The notes under the pieces were generated by a model. That model searched no databases and was not told where the DNA came from. It saw only the letters and a list, made by a program, of their open reading frames with translations. A stretch of DNA of 64,000 bases from an uncultured Ignavibacteriota bacterium (GTDB taxonomy: Bacteria; Bacteroidota; Ignavibacteria; UBA10030; UBA8401), in NCBI GenBank assembly GCA_903884005.1, contig CAISDA010000059.1, forward strand, positions 56,681-120,680. The letters run 5' to 3'. Shown here in pieces: positions 9,224 to 18,393 of the stretch. Numbering within the stretch: the stretch's first letter is position 1; each line of letters starts with the position of its first letter. Position numbers and translations under genes: made by a program.

Positions 9224-9306
9224 GCGGATTCCGGGATGTTGGTGATGGTTGTGTCGTGCGTTTGACGAGCGTTGTTTCTTGCGGGGTGGCAATTGCTGGT
9301 CATGTC

Positions 9307-9335
9307 AAAATATGCAATTTCCAATACATTTGCAA
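9307..9335 (-). promoter_or_regulatory. Candidate promoter of the DUF47-pit operon
   Basis: On the minus strand TTGCAA, 17 bp, TATTTT, leaving ~80 nt of leader before the DUF47 start codon. Spacing and boxes agree with the other candidate promoters in this window. Called by eye. Confidence 0.45.
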
Positions 9336-9482
9336 AAAATATTTACAATAAATTAATAATTTCTTACGAATACCGTGATAAAGTTCCGTTCCCATATTCG
9401 GCCGTCACGGGATTTGAATTTCTTCCCCAAATTCTCTATACTCAGTCATCGTTGTTCTTTTATTCACACGGCACATACCCTC

Positions 9483-10619
9483 ATGACTACCACACGACGA
9501 AAATTTTTCCAAACCGCCGGGGCGATCGCCGGCGCATCGCTCCTTGCGAAACCGCTCACCGCCTTTTCCGCGCCGCTTGCTTTCGCGCCCAAGGGATCGA
9601 AAAAATTAACGCTGACATACCGTCCCTACACGCTTGAACTGACGCATGTATTCACGGTGGCGACCATGTCGCGCAAAACAACGCCGGTGGTGCTGACCGA
9701 GGTCGAGTACGACGGCGTGGTCGGATACGGCGAGGCGTCCATGCCGCCGTATCTGGGAGAGTCGCAGGAATCGGTCATGGCGTTTCTGAAACGTATCGAT
9801 CTGGGCAAATACGACAATCCGTTCGAACTCGAAACAATTCTCACGGACATCGATGCGATCTCCACGAACAATACGGCCGCGAAGGCCTCGGTGGACATTG
9901 CCCTGCACGATCTCGTGGGAAAACTGATGGGGCAGCCCTGGTTCAACATTTGGGGCTTCAATAAAAACAACACACCCACGACGACCTTTACGATCGGCAT
10001 CGACACACCGGAGGTCGTGCGGCAGAAAACGAAGGAAGCCGAAATTTATAAGTTCCTGAAAGTGAAGCTCGGCGGGAAGAACGACAAGGAGATGATCGAA
10101 ACGATCCGTTCGGTGACGGATAAGCCCATCACCACGGACGTCAACCAGGGCTGGAAGGACAAACATTATGCGCTCGACATGGCCTTCTGGCTGAAGGAAA
10201 AAGGAGTCGTGCTCCTCGAACAGCCTCTGCCGAAAGAACGGACGAAAGACCTGGCATGGCTGACCGAACAAAGCCCGATCCCGATCATCGGCGACGAAGG
10301 CGTGCAGCGGCTGGTGGACGTGAAAAAAGCGGAAGGAATCTATTCGGGCATCAATATCAAATTGATGAAATGCACCGGCATGCGCGAGGCCAATAAAATG
10401 ATCGCTATGGCGAGGTCGCTGGGAATGAATGTGATGATCGGCTGCATGACCGAGACGTCCTGCGGCATCTCCGCCGCGTCGCACCTGTCGCCGATGGCCG
10501 ACTGGGCGGACCTCGACGGGAACCTCTTGATCAGCAACGACTGCTACGACGGCGTGAAAGTGGTGAACGGCAAGGTGACGCTGAGCGACGCGCCCGGCAT
10601 CGGCATCAGGAAAGTGTAA
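9483..10619 (+). CDS. Tat-exported dipeptide epimerase (enolase superfamily)
   Basis: A 378-residue member of the muconate-lactonizing/L-Ala-D/L-Glu epimerase group. The N-terminus has a twin-arginine signal (TRRKFFQTAGAIAG) followed by AFSAPLAFA, so the folded enzyme is probably periplasmic. Catalytic features in order: KVKLGG (barrel Lys pair), the metal ligands in TTDVNQGW, LEQPL and GDEGV, and the opposite acid/base Lys in NIKLMKCTG. The start at 9483 is set by the Tat signal; the longer ORF adds 36 unrelated residues. It is divergent from the pit operon and likely works in recycling cell-wall or dietary dipeptides. Confidence 0.85.
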   Translation: MTTTRRKFFQTAGAIAGASLLAKPLTAFSAPLAFAPKGSKKLTLTYRPYTLELTHVFTVATMSRKTTPVVLTEVEYDGVVGYGEASMPPYLGESQESVMAFLKRIDLGKYDNPFELETILTDIDAISTNNTAAKASVDIALHDLVGKLMGQPWFNIWGFNKNNTPTTTFTIGIDTPEVVRQKTKEAEIYKFLKVKLGGKNDKEMIETIRSVTDKPITTDVNQGWKDKHYALDMAFWLKEKGVVLLEQPLPKERTKDLAWLTEQSPIPIIGDEGVQRLVDVKKAEGIYSGINIKLMKCTGMREANKMIAMARSLGMNVMIGCMTETSCGISAASHLSPMADWADLDGNLLISNDCYDGVKVVNGKVTLSDAPGIGIRKV

Positions 10620-10675
10620 CCTGGCACTGCCGACATTTTTATGTCGTTCGATTATTTAAGCGTCGGAGGAAAACC

Positions 10676-13624
10676 GTGCAAACGTATCATAAATATTCTT
10701 TACTCTTTATTCTGTGTGTGAACTTCGGCTTTGCTCAAAGCAGACTGCGTGTTCAAGATGACGCAAATCCCATTGATGCGGGAGAATATTCGACTCCATA
10801 TCAGTATTTGAGTCCCACGCCTAATTCAACATATAATACCGCACGCAGCAGTATAATAATGAGAGTGGGTTCGCTCATTGAGGAGGCATCGTTAACTGAA
10901 GGAACAATATCCGCTGTTGGTTCAAAAAGCGGAAAAATATCGGGTCAATTAATTCTTTCATCAGATTTATTGACCATTATTTATAAACCCCATAATCCAT
11001 TTCTTCCTGATGAAAAAGTCGAAATCACCATCAATGGAATAAGGACGATTGATGGTAAAAATGTGCCTTCCTTTGCTTTTGCATTTCTCATCGAGCCCGG
11101 TCTTCCAACACCAATTATACGTGCATTTGAAAATAGTGTGGAATCTTCGAGTAAAGAAAGAAACTACTCGAAATCGGCAACTGCCAACCTTCCCCAAATC
11201 AGAACCAATATTATAAAAGCATCTGCAATCGGTGACGGTAAAATATTTTTATCTGCGTATGGAGTTATTAACCAGAGTCTTAAAAGCGATCCCGCAATTT
11301 CATCATCTATAATGATTGTCAATAATGACGGGACGTTTCATTTCTCAAAAGACATCGGATCAAATCAGGGGGCCGGCTTAACTGATTTTAAAATGCATTC
11401 GAATGGTTTAATGAGCTATCCAAAAGTCCTGAAAAATTATCCATGGACCGGAGGAGGAGAAGTTATTCACATGGTCATGAATAGATCTTTTGCGGTCATT
11501 GATAGCTTTCAGATGGGGAACGGATACACTGCAGAAACTCATGATTTCGTGCTTCTTCCAAACGGACATGCATTGCTGATGGCCTATTATTTAGTGCCGA
11601 TTGATCTTAGTCAGATCGTTCCGGGCAGCAATCCAAATCCATTCATCGATGGCGCTGTGATCCAGGAATTAGATGCCGATAAGAATGTGGTATTCCAATG
11701 GAGAACCTGGGATTATGTAAACCCCCAAAATATCCCATGGAATTTAGTCCCGGGCAATACACAGCAAATTATAAATGTCTTTCATCTCAATTCAATTAAA
11801 TTAGATAATGATGGAAATCTTCTTCTCGGCACACCCGGGATGGGAATGAAAGTCAGCCGCCAAACAGGAAAAATAGTATGGATCATCGGCGGCATGTTGA
11901 ATCAGTTCACATTTACGAATGTCGCTCCTCAGGAAGCGCTCGGTGATTTCGGCGGACATACATTTCAACGATTAGCCAACGGCAATATTCTTGTTCTGGA
12001 CAACTCTCCCTTTCCATGGCAGACCGGTTATGGAACCATATCCTCGGAAGTTGTGGAGTACAAGATAAATGAAGACACAAAAATTGCTGAACTCGTCTGG
12101 AAATATAAACCGGAGATTAATATTTCGGGGTGGCACGCGGGGAGTGCGCAGCGGCTTTCGAATGGCAATACCGTTATCTGTTGGGGAGGGCCTCCGGCTG
12201 AGGGAAATGTTCAGATACCAATAATGACCGAAGTTACCAGCAGCGGAGAAAAAGTGTTTGAGCTGTTTTATGAAGGTTCCGAATTGGAAAGTTATCGGGC
12301 ATTCAGATTTCCTTTAGATGATGGCGTGCCCACGAGTGAGATTACCAAAATGGGAATACTTGCGCTGAATACATACGAATTCAAAGAAAACGGCAAAACC
12401 GATCCGGGCATTGCTATTAAAATTAATGAAATGACCGGTGTTGGTTATACTGTAATGACCGTAAAAAACTATTCGACCGCTCCTTCTGCTCCAGAGTTTA
12501 CCGGGAAGGCGCCTCTGGTGTTTCCGCGAAGAGTTGTCGTATCAAATTTCGGTATAGCCAGCATTAACGCGGATATTCGTTTCGATATTCAAAATTGGGG
12601 CGTGACCGACCCGACGAAGACGCTCATTTACTATAGAAAAAATGAAAACAAAGGAATGTTCATCCCTTTGGAAACAACATACAATTTTGTTACCGGAAAA
12701 CTCACAGCAAAATTCGATGGCTTCGGAGAATTCATCCTGGCAACACCAGATTTTGCGTCCCTGCTATTGGCACCAATTCCCAATGATCCTAAAAACGGGT
12801 CGTCCGTTAATTATAAAGTTCCTGTTCAAATCGCATGGAGTCCAATGGGATTTGCTAAAACGTATTCTTTACAGATATCATTGGACAGCAATTTTACCAA
12901 TGTGGTAATAGATGAGAAATCACTTAACGAATCGAAGTATACTCCGGCCATAGTGAAATCACATACGAATTATTATTGGCGGGTTAAGACTCAGAACGAT
13001 GCAGGCGACGGGCCCTGGTGTGCGACTCAATTGTTTAAAACTGTTGATCCATTTATTTTAATAAAGAAACCCAATGGCGGGGAACAATGGAATATTGGCC
13101 TGGAGTACTCCGTGGAATGGAATGCCAATATCAAAGAAAATGTGAACATTTCTCTTTTAAAAAATCAAACCGTTATTAAGAACATCACCACTACCGGTAA
13201 TTTGTTTTATTTATGGGAGATTCCTCTGACATTAATGTTAGCGGATGATTATACCATCCAAATCAGAAGCACCACAGACAGCACGCTGTTTGATGTGAGC
13301 GATCGGAAATTTTCGATCGTCAATACTGTTTCATCGGTCAACGAAAATGAAAATATTCCAACTACATTTTCTTTATCTCAGAATTTTCCCAATCCATTTA
13401 ACCCCGGGACTAGAATAGAATTCGCTTTACCGGTGAGCAGCTTCACCTCCATCGTCGTATATAATTCACTGGGACAAGAAGTATCACCTCTTGTGAACGA
13501 AGAACTGTCGAGGGGAAGGTATTCAGTAGAATGGAACGCATATAATTTCCCGTCCGGGGTGTATTACTGCCGTATGGTTTCCGGCAGTTATTCCGGCATT
13601 AAAAAACTTATTCTGCTGAAGTAA
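10676..13624 (+). CDS. Arylsulfotransferase-like beta-propeller with T9SS C-terminal domain
   Basis: A 982-residue secreted protein. The signal peptide ends around NFGFAQS; GTG start with GGAGG 7 bp upstream. A bacterial Ig-like domain (residues ~50-145) precedes an arylsulfotransferase (ASST)-type propeller with the repeated H-x-N/D pattern: THDFVLLPNGHALLM, FHLNSIKLDNDGNLLLGTPG, GHTFQRLANGNILVLDNS, WHAGSAQRLSNGNTVICWG. Then come FN3-like segments and a T9SS type A sorting domain (SQNFPNPFNPGTRIEF ... GVYYCRMVSG ... KKLILLK). ASST enzymes move sulfate between phenolic donors and acceptors. The coding sequence is visibly AT-richer than its neighbours, suggesting recent transfer. Confidence 0.8.
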   Translation: MQTYHKYSLLFILCVNFGFAQSRLRVQDDANPIDAGEYSTPYQYLSPTPNSTYNTARSSIIMRVGSLIEEASLTEGTISAVGSKSGKISGQLILSSDLLTIIYKPHNPFLPDEKVEITINGIRTIDGKNVPSFAFAFLIEPGLPTPIIRAFENSVESSSKERNYSKSATANLPQIRTNIIKASAIGDGKIFLSAYGVINQSLKSDPAISSSIMIVNNDGTFHFSKDIGSNQGAGLTDFKMHSNGLMSYPKVLKNYPWTGGGEVIHMVMNRSFAVIDSFQMGNGYTAETHDFVLLPNGHALLMAYYLVPIDLSQIVPGSNPNPFIDGAVIQELDADKNVVFQWRTWDYVNPQNIPWNLVPGNTQQIINVFHLNSIKLDNDGNLLLGTPGMGMKVSRQTGKIVWIIGGMLNQFTFTNVAPQEALGDFGGHTFQRLANGNILVLDNSPFPWQTGYGTISSEVVEYKINEDTKIAELVWKYKPEINISGWHAGSAQRLSNGNTVICWGGPPAEGNVQIPIMTEVTSSGEKVFELFYEGSELESYRAFRFPLDDGVPTSEITKMGILALNTYEFKENGKTDPGIAIKINEMTGVGYTVMTVKNYSTAPSAPEFTGKAPLVFPRRVVVSNFGIASINADIRFDIQNWGVTDPTKTLIYYRKNENKGMFIPLETTYNFVTGKLTAKFDGFGEFILATPDFASLLLAPIPNDPKNGSSVNYKVPVQIAWSPMGFAKTYSLQISLDSNFTNVVIDEKSLNESKYTPAIVKSHTNYYWRVKTQNDAGDGPWCATQLFKTVDPFILIKKPNGGEQWNIGLEYSVEWNANIKENVNISLLKNQTVIKNITTTGNLFYLWEIPLTLMLADDYTIQIRSTTDSTLFDVSDRKFSIVNTVSSVNENENIPTTFSLSQNFPNPFNPGTRIEFALPVSSFTSIVVYNSLGQEVSPLVNEELSRGRYSVEWNAYNFPSGVYYCRMVSGSYSGIKKLILLK

Positions 13625-13884
13625 GTGAAAGCCGGATTGATTGTATCCCTCTGTTGATTCGTTGCTGCAATTATTGCTATAGAATCCGTTTTCGCAACAG
13701 CGCGCCTGTGCGTTCGGACGAGGCCGCAAGCGAACAACCGCGATACGGATCTGGCGAGATCATTGCACTATTGTGACAACATTCATTGCGGAAATTGGTA
13801 TATTCCTTCAAAGGCGTTGGCCGCCTTCACACGTTCAATAAAAAATTCATCATATCACACACTCACAAAACACGAGGTGATCCG

Positions 13885-14778
13885 ATGATACAGAAATCCG
13901 GCAATCTCCTGCTCTTCCTTGTTTTGAACACCATGGGTTGCACCGAAGACAATTCAACCCTGACCGTGCAAGCTCCAATTCAGCAACCGCCGGCGCCGTC
14001 AAGTTCTGTCACTGTTGCCGGCGGGACAATCGCCATGGGAGGCGATGGGGCAACCGACGGTAAACCGATTCATTCCGTGACGGTGGGTTCTTTTATCATC
14101 GAAAAATATGAGATCTCATTCGATGCATGGACTACAGTGCGCGAGTGGGGATTGACGCATGGGTACACGGATTTGCCTGCAGCTCAACACGGTTACAGGC
14201 CTGTCGGTACTGGCAATCCGGCCGCCAGGATGAGCTGGTATGATGTTGTAAAATGGTGCAATGCACGGTCGGAGAAGGAATCGATGACTCCCGTCTTCTA
14301 TACGGACAGCACACAGACGCGTGTCTACCGTACCGGCGATTATAATCTTCCGACTGCCGCCGTGCTCTGGACAGCGAACGGATACCGGCTGCCGACAGAA
14401 GCAGAGTGGGAATTTGCAGCGCGAGGCGGGACCAAATCCCACAATTGTTCGTACAGCGGCAGCAATAACATAGACAGTGTTGCCTGGTATAGTTCGAATT
14501 CCGAATTCAGCACACATCCGATCGCATCGAAGTTTCCGAATGAACTTGGTCTCTATGATATGAGCGGCAACGCCGCCGAGTGGTGCTGGGATGTGTATGC
14601 TCCATATTCGAGTAACGCGCAGACCGATCCGAAAGGCGGGGAAGGCGGTAACATACGCGTGGTGCGCGGAGGCTCCTGGATGAGCGGAGTGAGCTCCTGC
14701 CGCCCTCCATATCGCGAAAGCAGCCTCGCCTCCGTTCGCGCCGATAATATAGGGTGCAGGCTGGTCCGATCGAAATAG
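13885..14778 (+). CDS. SUMF1/formylglycine-generating-enzyme-domain lipoprotein
   Basis: A 297-residue protein starting at 13885 (GAGGTGAT ahead), with a short lipoprotein-like N-terminus (LVLNTMGCTED). The rest is one FGE-sulfatase/SUMF1 domain: IAMGGDGATDGKPIHSVTV, ISFDAWTTVREW, NPAARMSWYDVVKWCNARSEKE, YRLPTEAEWEFAARGG, LGLYDMSGNAAEWCWD, RVVRGGSWMSG. In active formylglycine-generating enzymes the segment after RGGSW carries two cysteines; here it reads MSGVSSC, so one is replaced by Ser. It is therefore probably not a sulfatase activator. The strong -10-like TATATT at 13799 may belong to its promoter. Confidence 0.8.
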   Translation: MIQKSGNLLLFLVLNTMGCTEDNSTLTVQAPIQQPPAPSSSVTVAGGTIAMGGDGATDGKPIHSVTVGSFIIEKYEISFDAWTTVREWGLTHGYTDLPAAQHGYRPVGTGNPAARMSWYDVVKWCNARSEKESMTPVFYTDSTQTRVYRTGDYNLPTAAVLWTANGYRLPTEAEWEFAARGGTKSHNCSYSGSNNIDSVAWYSSNSEFSTHPIASKFPNELGLYDMSGNAAEWCWDVYAPYSSNAQTDPKGGEGGNIRVVRGGSWMSGVSSCRPPYRESSLASVRADNIGCRLVRSK

Positions 14779-15099
14779 GCCATGCCGGACTTCATACGGT
14801 CTGCTCGGTGTCGATAGAATATCAAGTGAAAACTATATTCGCATTTTAAAACAGGCGTTTATTGCTTTTCGAGTTGGGTCTTTTTCCCGCAATATTCGAA
14901 CTGAATTCTGCCGGAATGGAGATACAGTATGGGCCCATGGTGGTTTCATTCGGATTCTCAGTCTATATGCTGGCACTCGCCGGTGTGCACATTCGAATGA
15001 TTCGCCTGAAATGAGTTGATGGGAATCCGATGTCATTCATATACATGGACCAACAATGAAAACCAAACATTCTCTCGCCCTATCAACCCGGATGAAGAC
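14779..15099. other. Intergenic stretch, no gene seen
   Basis: 321 bp between the SUMF1 lipoprotein and the GH9 gene. No family A or B repeat, terminator or convincing promoter was found. The only structure noted is a 10-bp palindrome CATTCGAATG at 14990-14999. The upstream extension of the GH9 ORF into this gap (from 15016) has no protein-family character. Confidence 0.5.
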
Positions 15100-17553
15100 A
15101 TGAAACACATTCTCTTGGTTGTATTGTTCACGACCGTGTCGGTTTCACAATCGTGGATACGGATCAACCAGCTTGGCTACACACCGCATGCAATAAAAAA
15201 TGCCGTCCTCGTTTCGAAGGACCGCTCCTTTCATACTGCGAATTTTTGCGTGCGCGATGCCCTCACAAACAATGTCGTATTCACATCCGAAAAAGTTACA
15301 GCGTGCGGGGGATACGGCCCCTTCTCTTATTCATTCAGGTTGGATTTTTCGGAGCTCGATAGCCCTGGCGCATATTATGTAGAAATAGACTCCGTCCGAT
15401 CGCCCAATTTTAAAATTGACGCCAACATCTATAACGGTTCGGCGGATTTTTTGCTGAACTACATGCGGCAGCAGCGAAGCGGGTACAATCCGTCTCTCAT
15501 GGATTCCTGTCATACGCACGACGGGTTCATTATCTACCATCCAACGCTCGATTCCACTCATATCGATGTTGCAGGCGGCTGGCACGATGCGTCCGATTAT
15601 TTGCAATATGTCACCACATCGGCGACTGCCGCGTTCCAACTGCTTTTTTCTTTCGACCAACATCCTCACGCGTTCAACGATCTGTATGGCGCGAATGGCA
15701 TCGCCGGTGCAAACGGCATCCCCGATGTTCTTGATGAAGCAAAATGGGGGCTCGATTGGCTGGTGAAAATGAATCCTTCCGATGGATCGTTTTTCAACCA
15801 AATCGCCGACGATCGGGACCATCGCGGCTTCCGGCTGCCGACCGAAGATACCGTACAGTACGGGAAGGGAAAAGAACGTCCGGTTTATTATATCAATGGA
15901 ACACCGCAGGGCATCTATCAGTACAAAAACCGAACAACAGGCGTCGCATCGAGTGTTGCAAAATTTGCATCTGCATTTGCTCTCGGGTCTACTTTGCTGA
16001 AAGAGTATTATCCGGAGTTTTCCAGGGAATTGAAGGCAAAGGCCATCGACGCCTACGCCTACGCGAAAAAATATCCCGGTGTGTGCCAGACCGCGCCGTG
16101 CCGCGCACCGTATTTTTATGAAGAAGCAAACTGGGCAGACGATATGGAATTGGCTGCCGCTCAGTTATTTGCGGTAACACACGATCGTTCCTATCGCGCC
16201 GACGCCGTCTCGTTCGGCCGGAAAGAACCGATCACCCCATGGCTTGGCGCCGATACCGCAAAACATTACGAATGGTATCCGTTTGTCAATCTTGGACATT
16301 ACCTTATCGCAGAACACAGCGCTCAGGAACAGCATGAGTTTGCCGATTTCTACCGGGCAGGAATCGAAAAAGTGTATCGAAAAGGGGAGACCAATCCCTT
16401 TCGCTTTGGCGTCCCGTTCATTTGGTGCTCTAACAATTTGGTCAGTTCGCTGCTGACTCAGATTCACTTATATCGGGCGCTTTCCAACGACCATCGCTAC
16501 GATTCGATGGAAGCCGCTTTGCGCGATTGGCTGTTGGGGTGTAATCCCTGGGGCACAAGCATGATCGTTGGATTTCCCCGCAGCGGCGACTCTCCGTCCG
16601 ATCCGCATTCCGCATTGACGCACGTATACGGCCGCCCGATCGATGGCGGTTTGGTCGATGGTCCGGTGTACCGTTCCATTTATAATGCCCACAAAAAATA
16701 TATTAGTGTGAACGGAAACGATGAGTACGCACAATTTCAGTCGGACCTTGCGGTCTACCACGATTTTTGGGGAGATTATACCAGCAACGAACCGACGATG
16801 GACGGCACTGCAGGGTTAACAATGTACCTTTCTTCGCTGGAACATTCGACGCAGCCCGCCCTCGTCCATTCCATCCTCTCGCACGGGGCAATTATCCGTT
16901 TTGACACAACGCAGAAAAACATCTATTTGGCCTTTACCGGCCATGAGTTTGCCGATGGAGCCGAAACAATCATGAAGGCTTTAAAACGAAACAACGTCAA
17001 GGCGTCGTTCTTTTTTACGGGGGATTTTTATCGCTCTCCTTCGCACTCGAAAATAATTACCGCGTTGCGGAAAGCAGGGCATTATCTGGGCGGGCATTCC
17101 GATGCTCATGTGCTCTATGCGCCGTGGGAACATCGGGACTCGCTGCTTGTTACAAAACGTGAATTTTTTACAGATCTGAAAAACAATTACACAGAGATGG
17201 CAAAATTCGGGATTTCCAAAAAAGAGGCGCGCTTTTTTCTTCCGCCGTATGAGTGGTACAATCAAACGATCGCTGACTGGACTGACGAGGCAGGATTGAC
17301 ATTGGTGAACTTTACACCGGGAACATCTTCAAATGCCGACTACACGACACCGGATATGAAGAACTATGTGCCGGCGGACACGATCGCACACCGGATACTG
17401 GCATACGAACGGCGAAGCAGTTCCGGATTAAAAGGCTTCATTCTCCTGTCGCATTTCGGAACCGATCCCTCACGAACTGAAAAATTTTACTCTCGGCTCG
17501 ACGCTCTGATCAAAGAACTCAGGCAGCGTGGATATACGTTCAAACGATTGTGA
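15100..17553 (+). CDS. GH9 glycosidase fused to a polysaccharide-deacetylase-like domain
   Basis: An 817-residue secreted enzyme; signal peptide MKHILLVVLFTTVSVSQS. An N-terminal Ig-like CelD_N domain (SWIRINQLGYTPHAIKNAVL) precedes an (alpha/alpha)6 GH9 domain with the catalytic Asp pair in GGWHDASDYLQY and the acid Glu in GDYTSNEPTMDGTAGL. The segment VGFPRSGDSPSDPHSA lacks the HHR typical of endoglucanases, resembling GH9 exo-glucosaminidases. From ~residue 590 a NodB-like domain follows: FTGHEFADGAE in place of TFDDG, HSDAH (metal His pair), and FFLPPYEWYN. The fusion suggests an amino-sugar polymer substrate, which is inference. The stop codon is followed immediately by the hydrolase pseudogene region. 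Confidence 0.82.
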   Translation: MKHILLVVLFTTVSVSQSWIRINQLGYTPHAIKNAVLVSKDRSFHTANFCVRDALTNNVVFTSEKVTACGGYGPFSYSFRLDFSELDSPGAYYVEIDSVRSPNFKIDANIYNGSADFLLNYMRQQRSGYNPSLMDSCHTHDGFIIYHPTLDSTHIDVAGGWHDASDYLQYVTTSATAAFQLLFSFDQHPHAFNDLYGANGIAGANGIPDVLDEAKWGLDWLVKMNPSDGSFFNQIADDRDHRGFRLPTEDTVQYGKGKERPVYYINGTPQGIYQYKNRTTGVASSVAKFASAFALGSTLLKEYYPEFSRELKAKAIDAYAYAKKYPGVCQTAPCRAPYFYEEANWADDMELAAAQLFAVTHDRSYRADAVSFGRKEPITPWLGADTAKHYEWYPFVNLGHYLIAEHSAQEQHEFADFYRAGIEKVYRKGETNPFRFGVPFIWCSNNLVSSLLTQIHLYRALSNDHRYDSMEAALRDWLLGCNPWGTSMIVGFPRSGDSPSDPHSALTHVYGRPIDGGLVDGPVYRSIYNAHKKYISVNGNDEYAQFQSDLAVYHDFWGDYTSNEPTMDGTAGLTMYLSSLEHSTQPALVHSILSHGAIIRFDTTQKNIYLAFTGHEFADGAETIMKALKRNNVKASFFFTGDFYRSPSHSKIITALRKAGHYLGGHSDAHVLYAPWEHRDSLLVTKREFFTDLKNNYTEMAKFGISKKEARFFLPPYEWYNQTIADWTDEAGLTLVNFTPGTSSNADYTTPDMKNYVPADTIAHRILAYERRSSSGLKGFILLSHFGTDPSRTEKFYSRLDALIKELRQRGYTFKRL

Positions 17554-17603
17554 CGTGGAAGGATTATACGCACAGCCTGCTGCAACGGAGAGGTCAGGCG
17601 GAG

Positions 17604-18288
17604 ATGCACCCCCAAAATCCTTTCGCTCTTCCTTCTGCTACTCGTTTCATCTTCCTTTTTGAACGCTCAATCAACGATTGTCGGTCACTGGGAAGGAGCT
17701 ATCAAGATTCAGGGACAAGCATTGCTCATCAAAGTTGATTTCACGTCGTCCGCCGACACACTTGTCGCGACGATGGACATTCCACCCCAAAACGCGGCTG
17801 GGCTCTCCTTAAAGAACGTTTCATTCGAATCGCCCATGGTCCATTTTGAACTTGCCGCCGGACCCGGACTCGCCTTACTCGATGGTGAAATGAAGGGAGA
17901 TTCCCTCAAAGGGATATTTATGCAAGCGGGCGTGACGGGGTCGTTCTTTCTTGTGCGGAGTGAGGCACAACAGGCTCACGCTCCCGTTGAAGAAATCGTT
18001 CCCTATAAGAAAGAAGAAGTTGTTTTCCTGAATGACAGCATCAAGTTGGCTGGAACGCTTACACTTCCGCCGACGAAGGGACCGCACCCGGCTGTGATCA
18101 TGATCACTGGGAGCGGGCCCCAAAACAGAGATGAAGAACTGTTCGGATTTAAGCCGTTCAAGATAATCGCCGACCATTTTACGAGGAAGGGAATCGCCGT
18201 CCTCCGGTATGACGATCGCGGTGTCGGCGGCTCGACGCAGTACATTGATAGCAAGACGTATACCAAGTGCACGTTATGCGGAGCTTAA
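17604..18288 (+). pseudogene. Broken secreted alpha/beta hydrolase (frameshift plus 3' truncation)
   Basis: The readable frame (from 17605) encodes a signal peptide (ILSLFLLLLVSSSFLNAQS), an N-terminal beta domain (STIVGHWEGAIKIQG) and the start of an alpha/beta-hydrolase core (HPAVIMITGSGPQNRDEE, VLRYDDRGVGGST). The natural start ATG at 17604, with GGCGGAG ahead, is out of frame by one base; removing one C from the run CCCCC at 17608-17612 restores MHPKILSLFLLLL. The 3' end stops at ~residue 220, before the GHSEGG nucleophile expected in this family of about 450 residues. Both lesions indicate a dead gene; the frameshift alone could be a sequencing error. Confidence 0.8.
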
Positions 18289-18322
18289 CCGGTCTATTCC
18301 TCGTATAATGAGCTAAATAATA

Positions 18323-18352
18323 TTAGCGTATCGATCATTAAATGGCTATATT
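18323..18352 (+). promoter_or_regulatory. Candidate promoter of the Fic gene
   Basis: TTAGCG, 18 bp, TATATT, placing the transcription start inside the inverted repeat at 18353-18383. The -35 box is weak. Confidence 0.3.
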
Positions 18353-18383
18353 ATGAGCGATAAGAGTGGCTTGTATCGCTCAT
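18353..18383. promoter_or_regulatory. Inverted repeat at the Fic gene start (candidate operator)
   Basis: A perfect 10-bp inverted repeat ATGAGCGATA - 11 bp - TATCGCTCAT lies directly between the candidate -10 box and the ribosome-binding site GGAG (18384-18387). A third related half-site (TTAGCGTATCG) lies 30 bp upstream. Placement fits an operator, or an RNA hairpin next to the ribosome-binding site. The Fic protein itself ends in a winged-helix-like domain, so autoregulation is a reasonable inference. Confidence 0.6.
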
Positions 18384-18393
18384 GGAGATTAAC

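Noticed and set aside
18265-18295. attC-like sequence (ACGTTATGCGGAGCTTAACC) at the end of the broken hydrolase
   Set aside because: It resembles part of an integron recombination site, but there is no second core site of the pair, no long imperfect hairpin and no integrase or repeated copy in the window.
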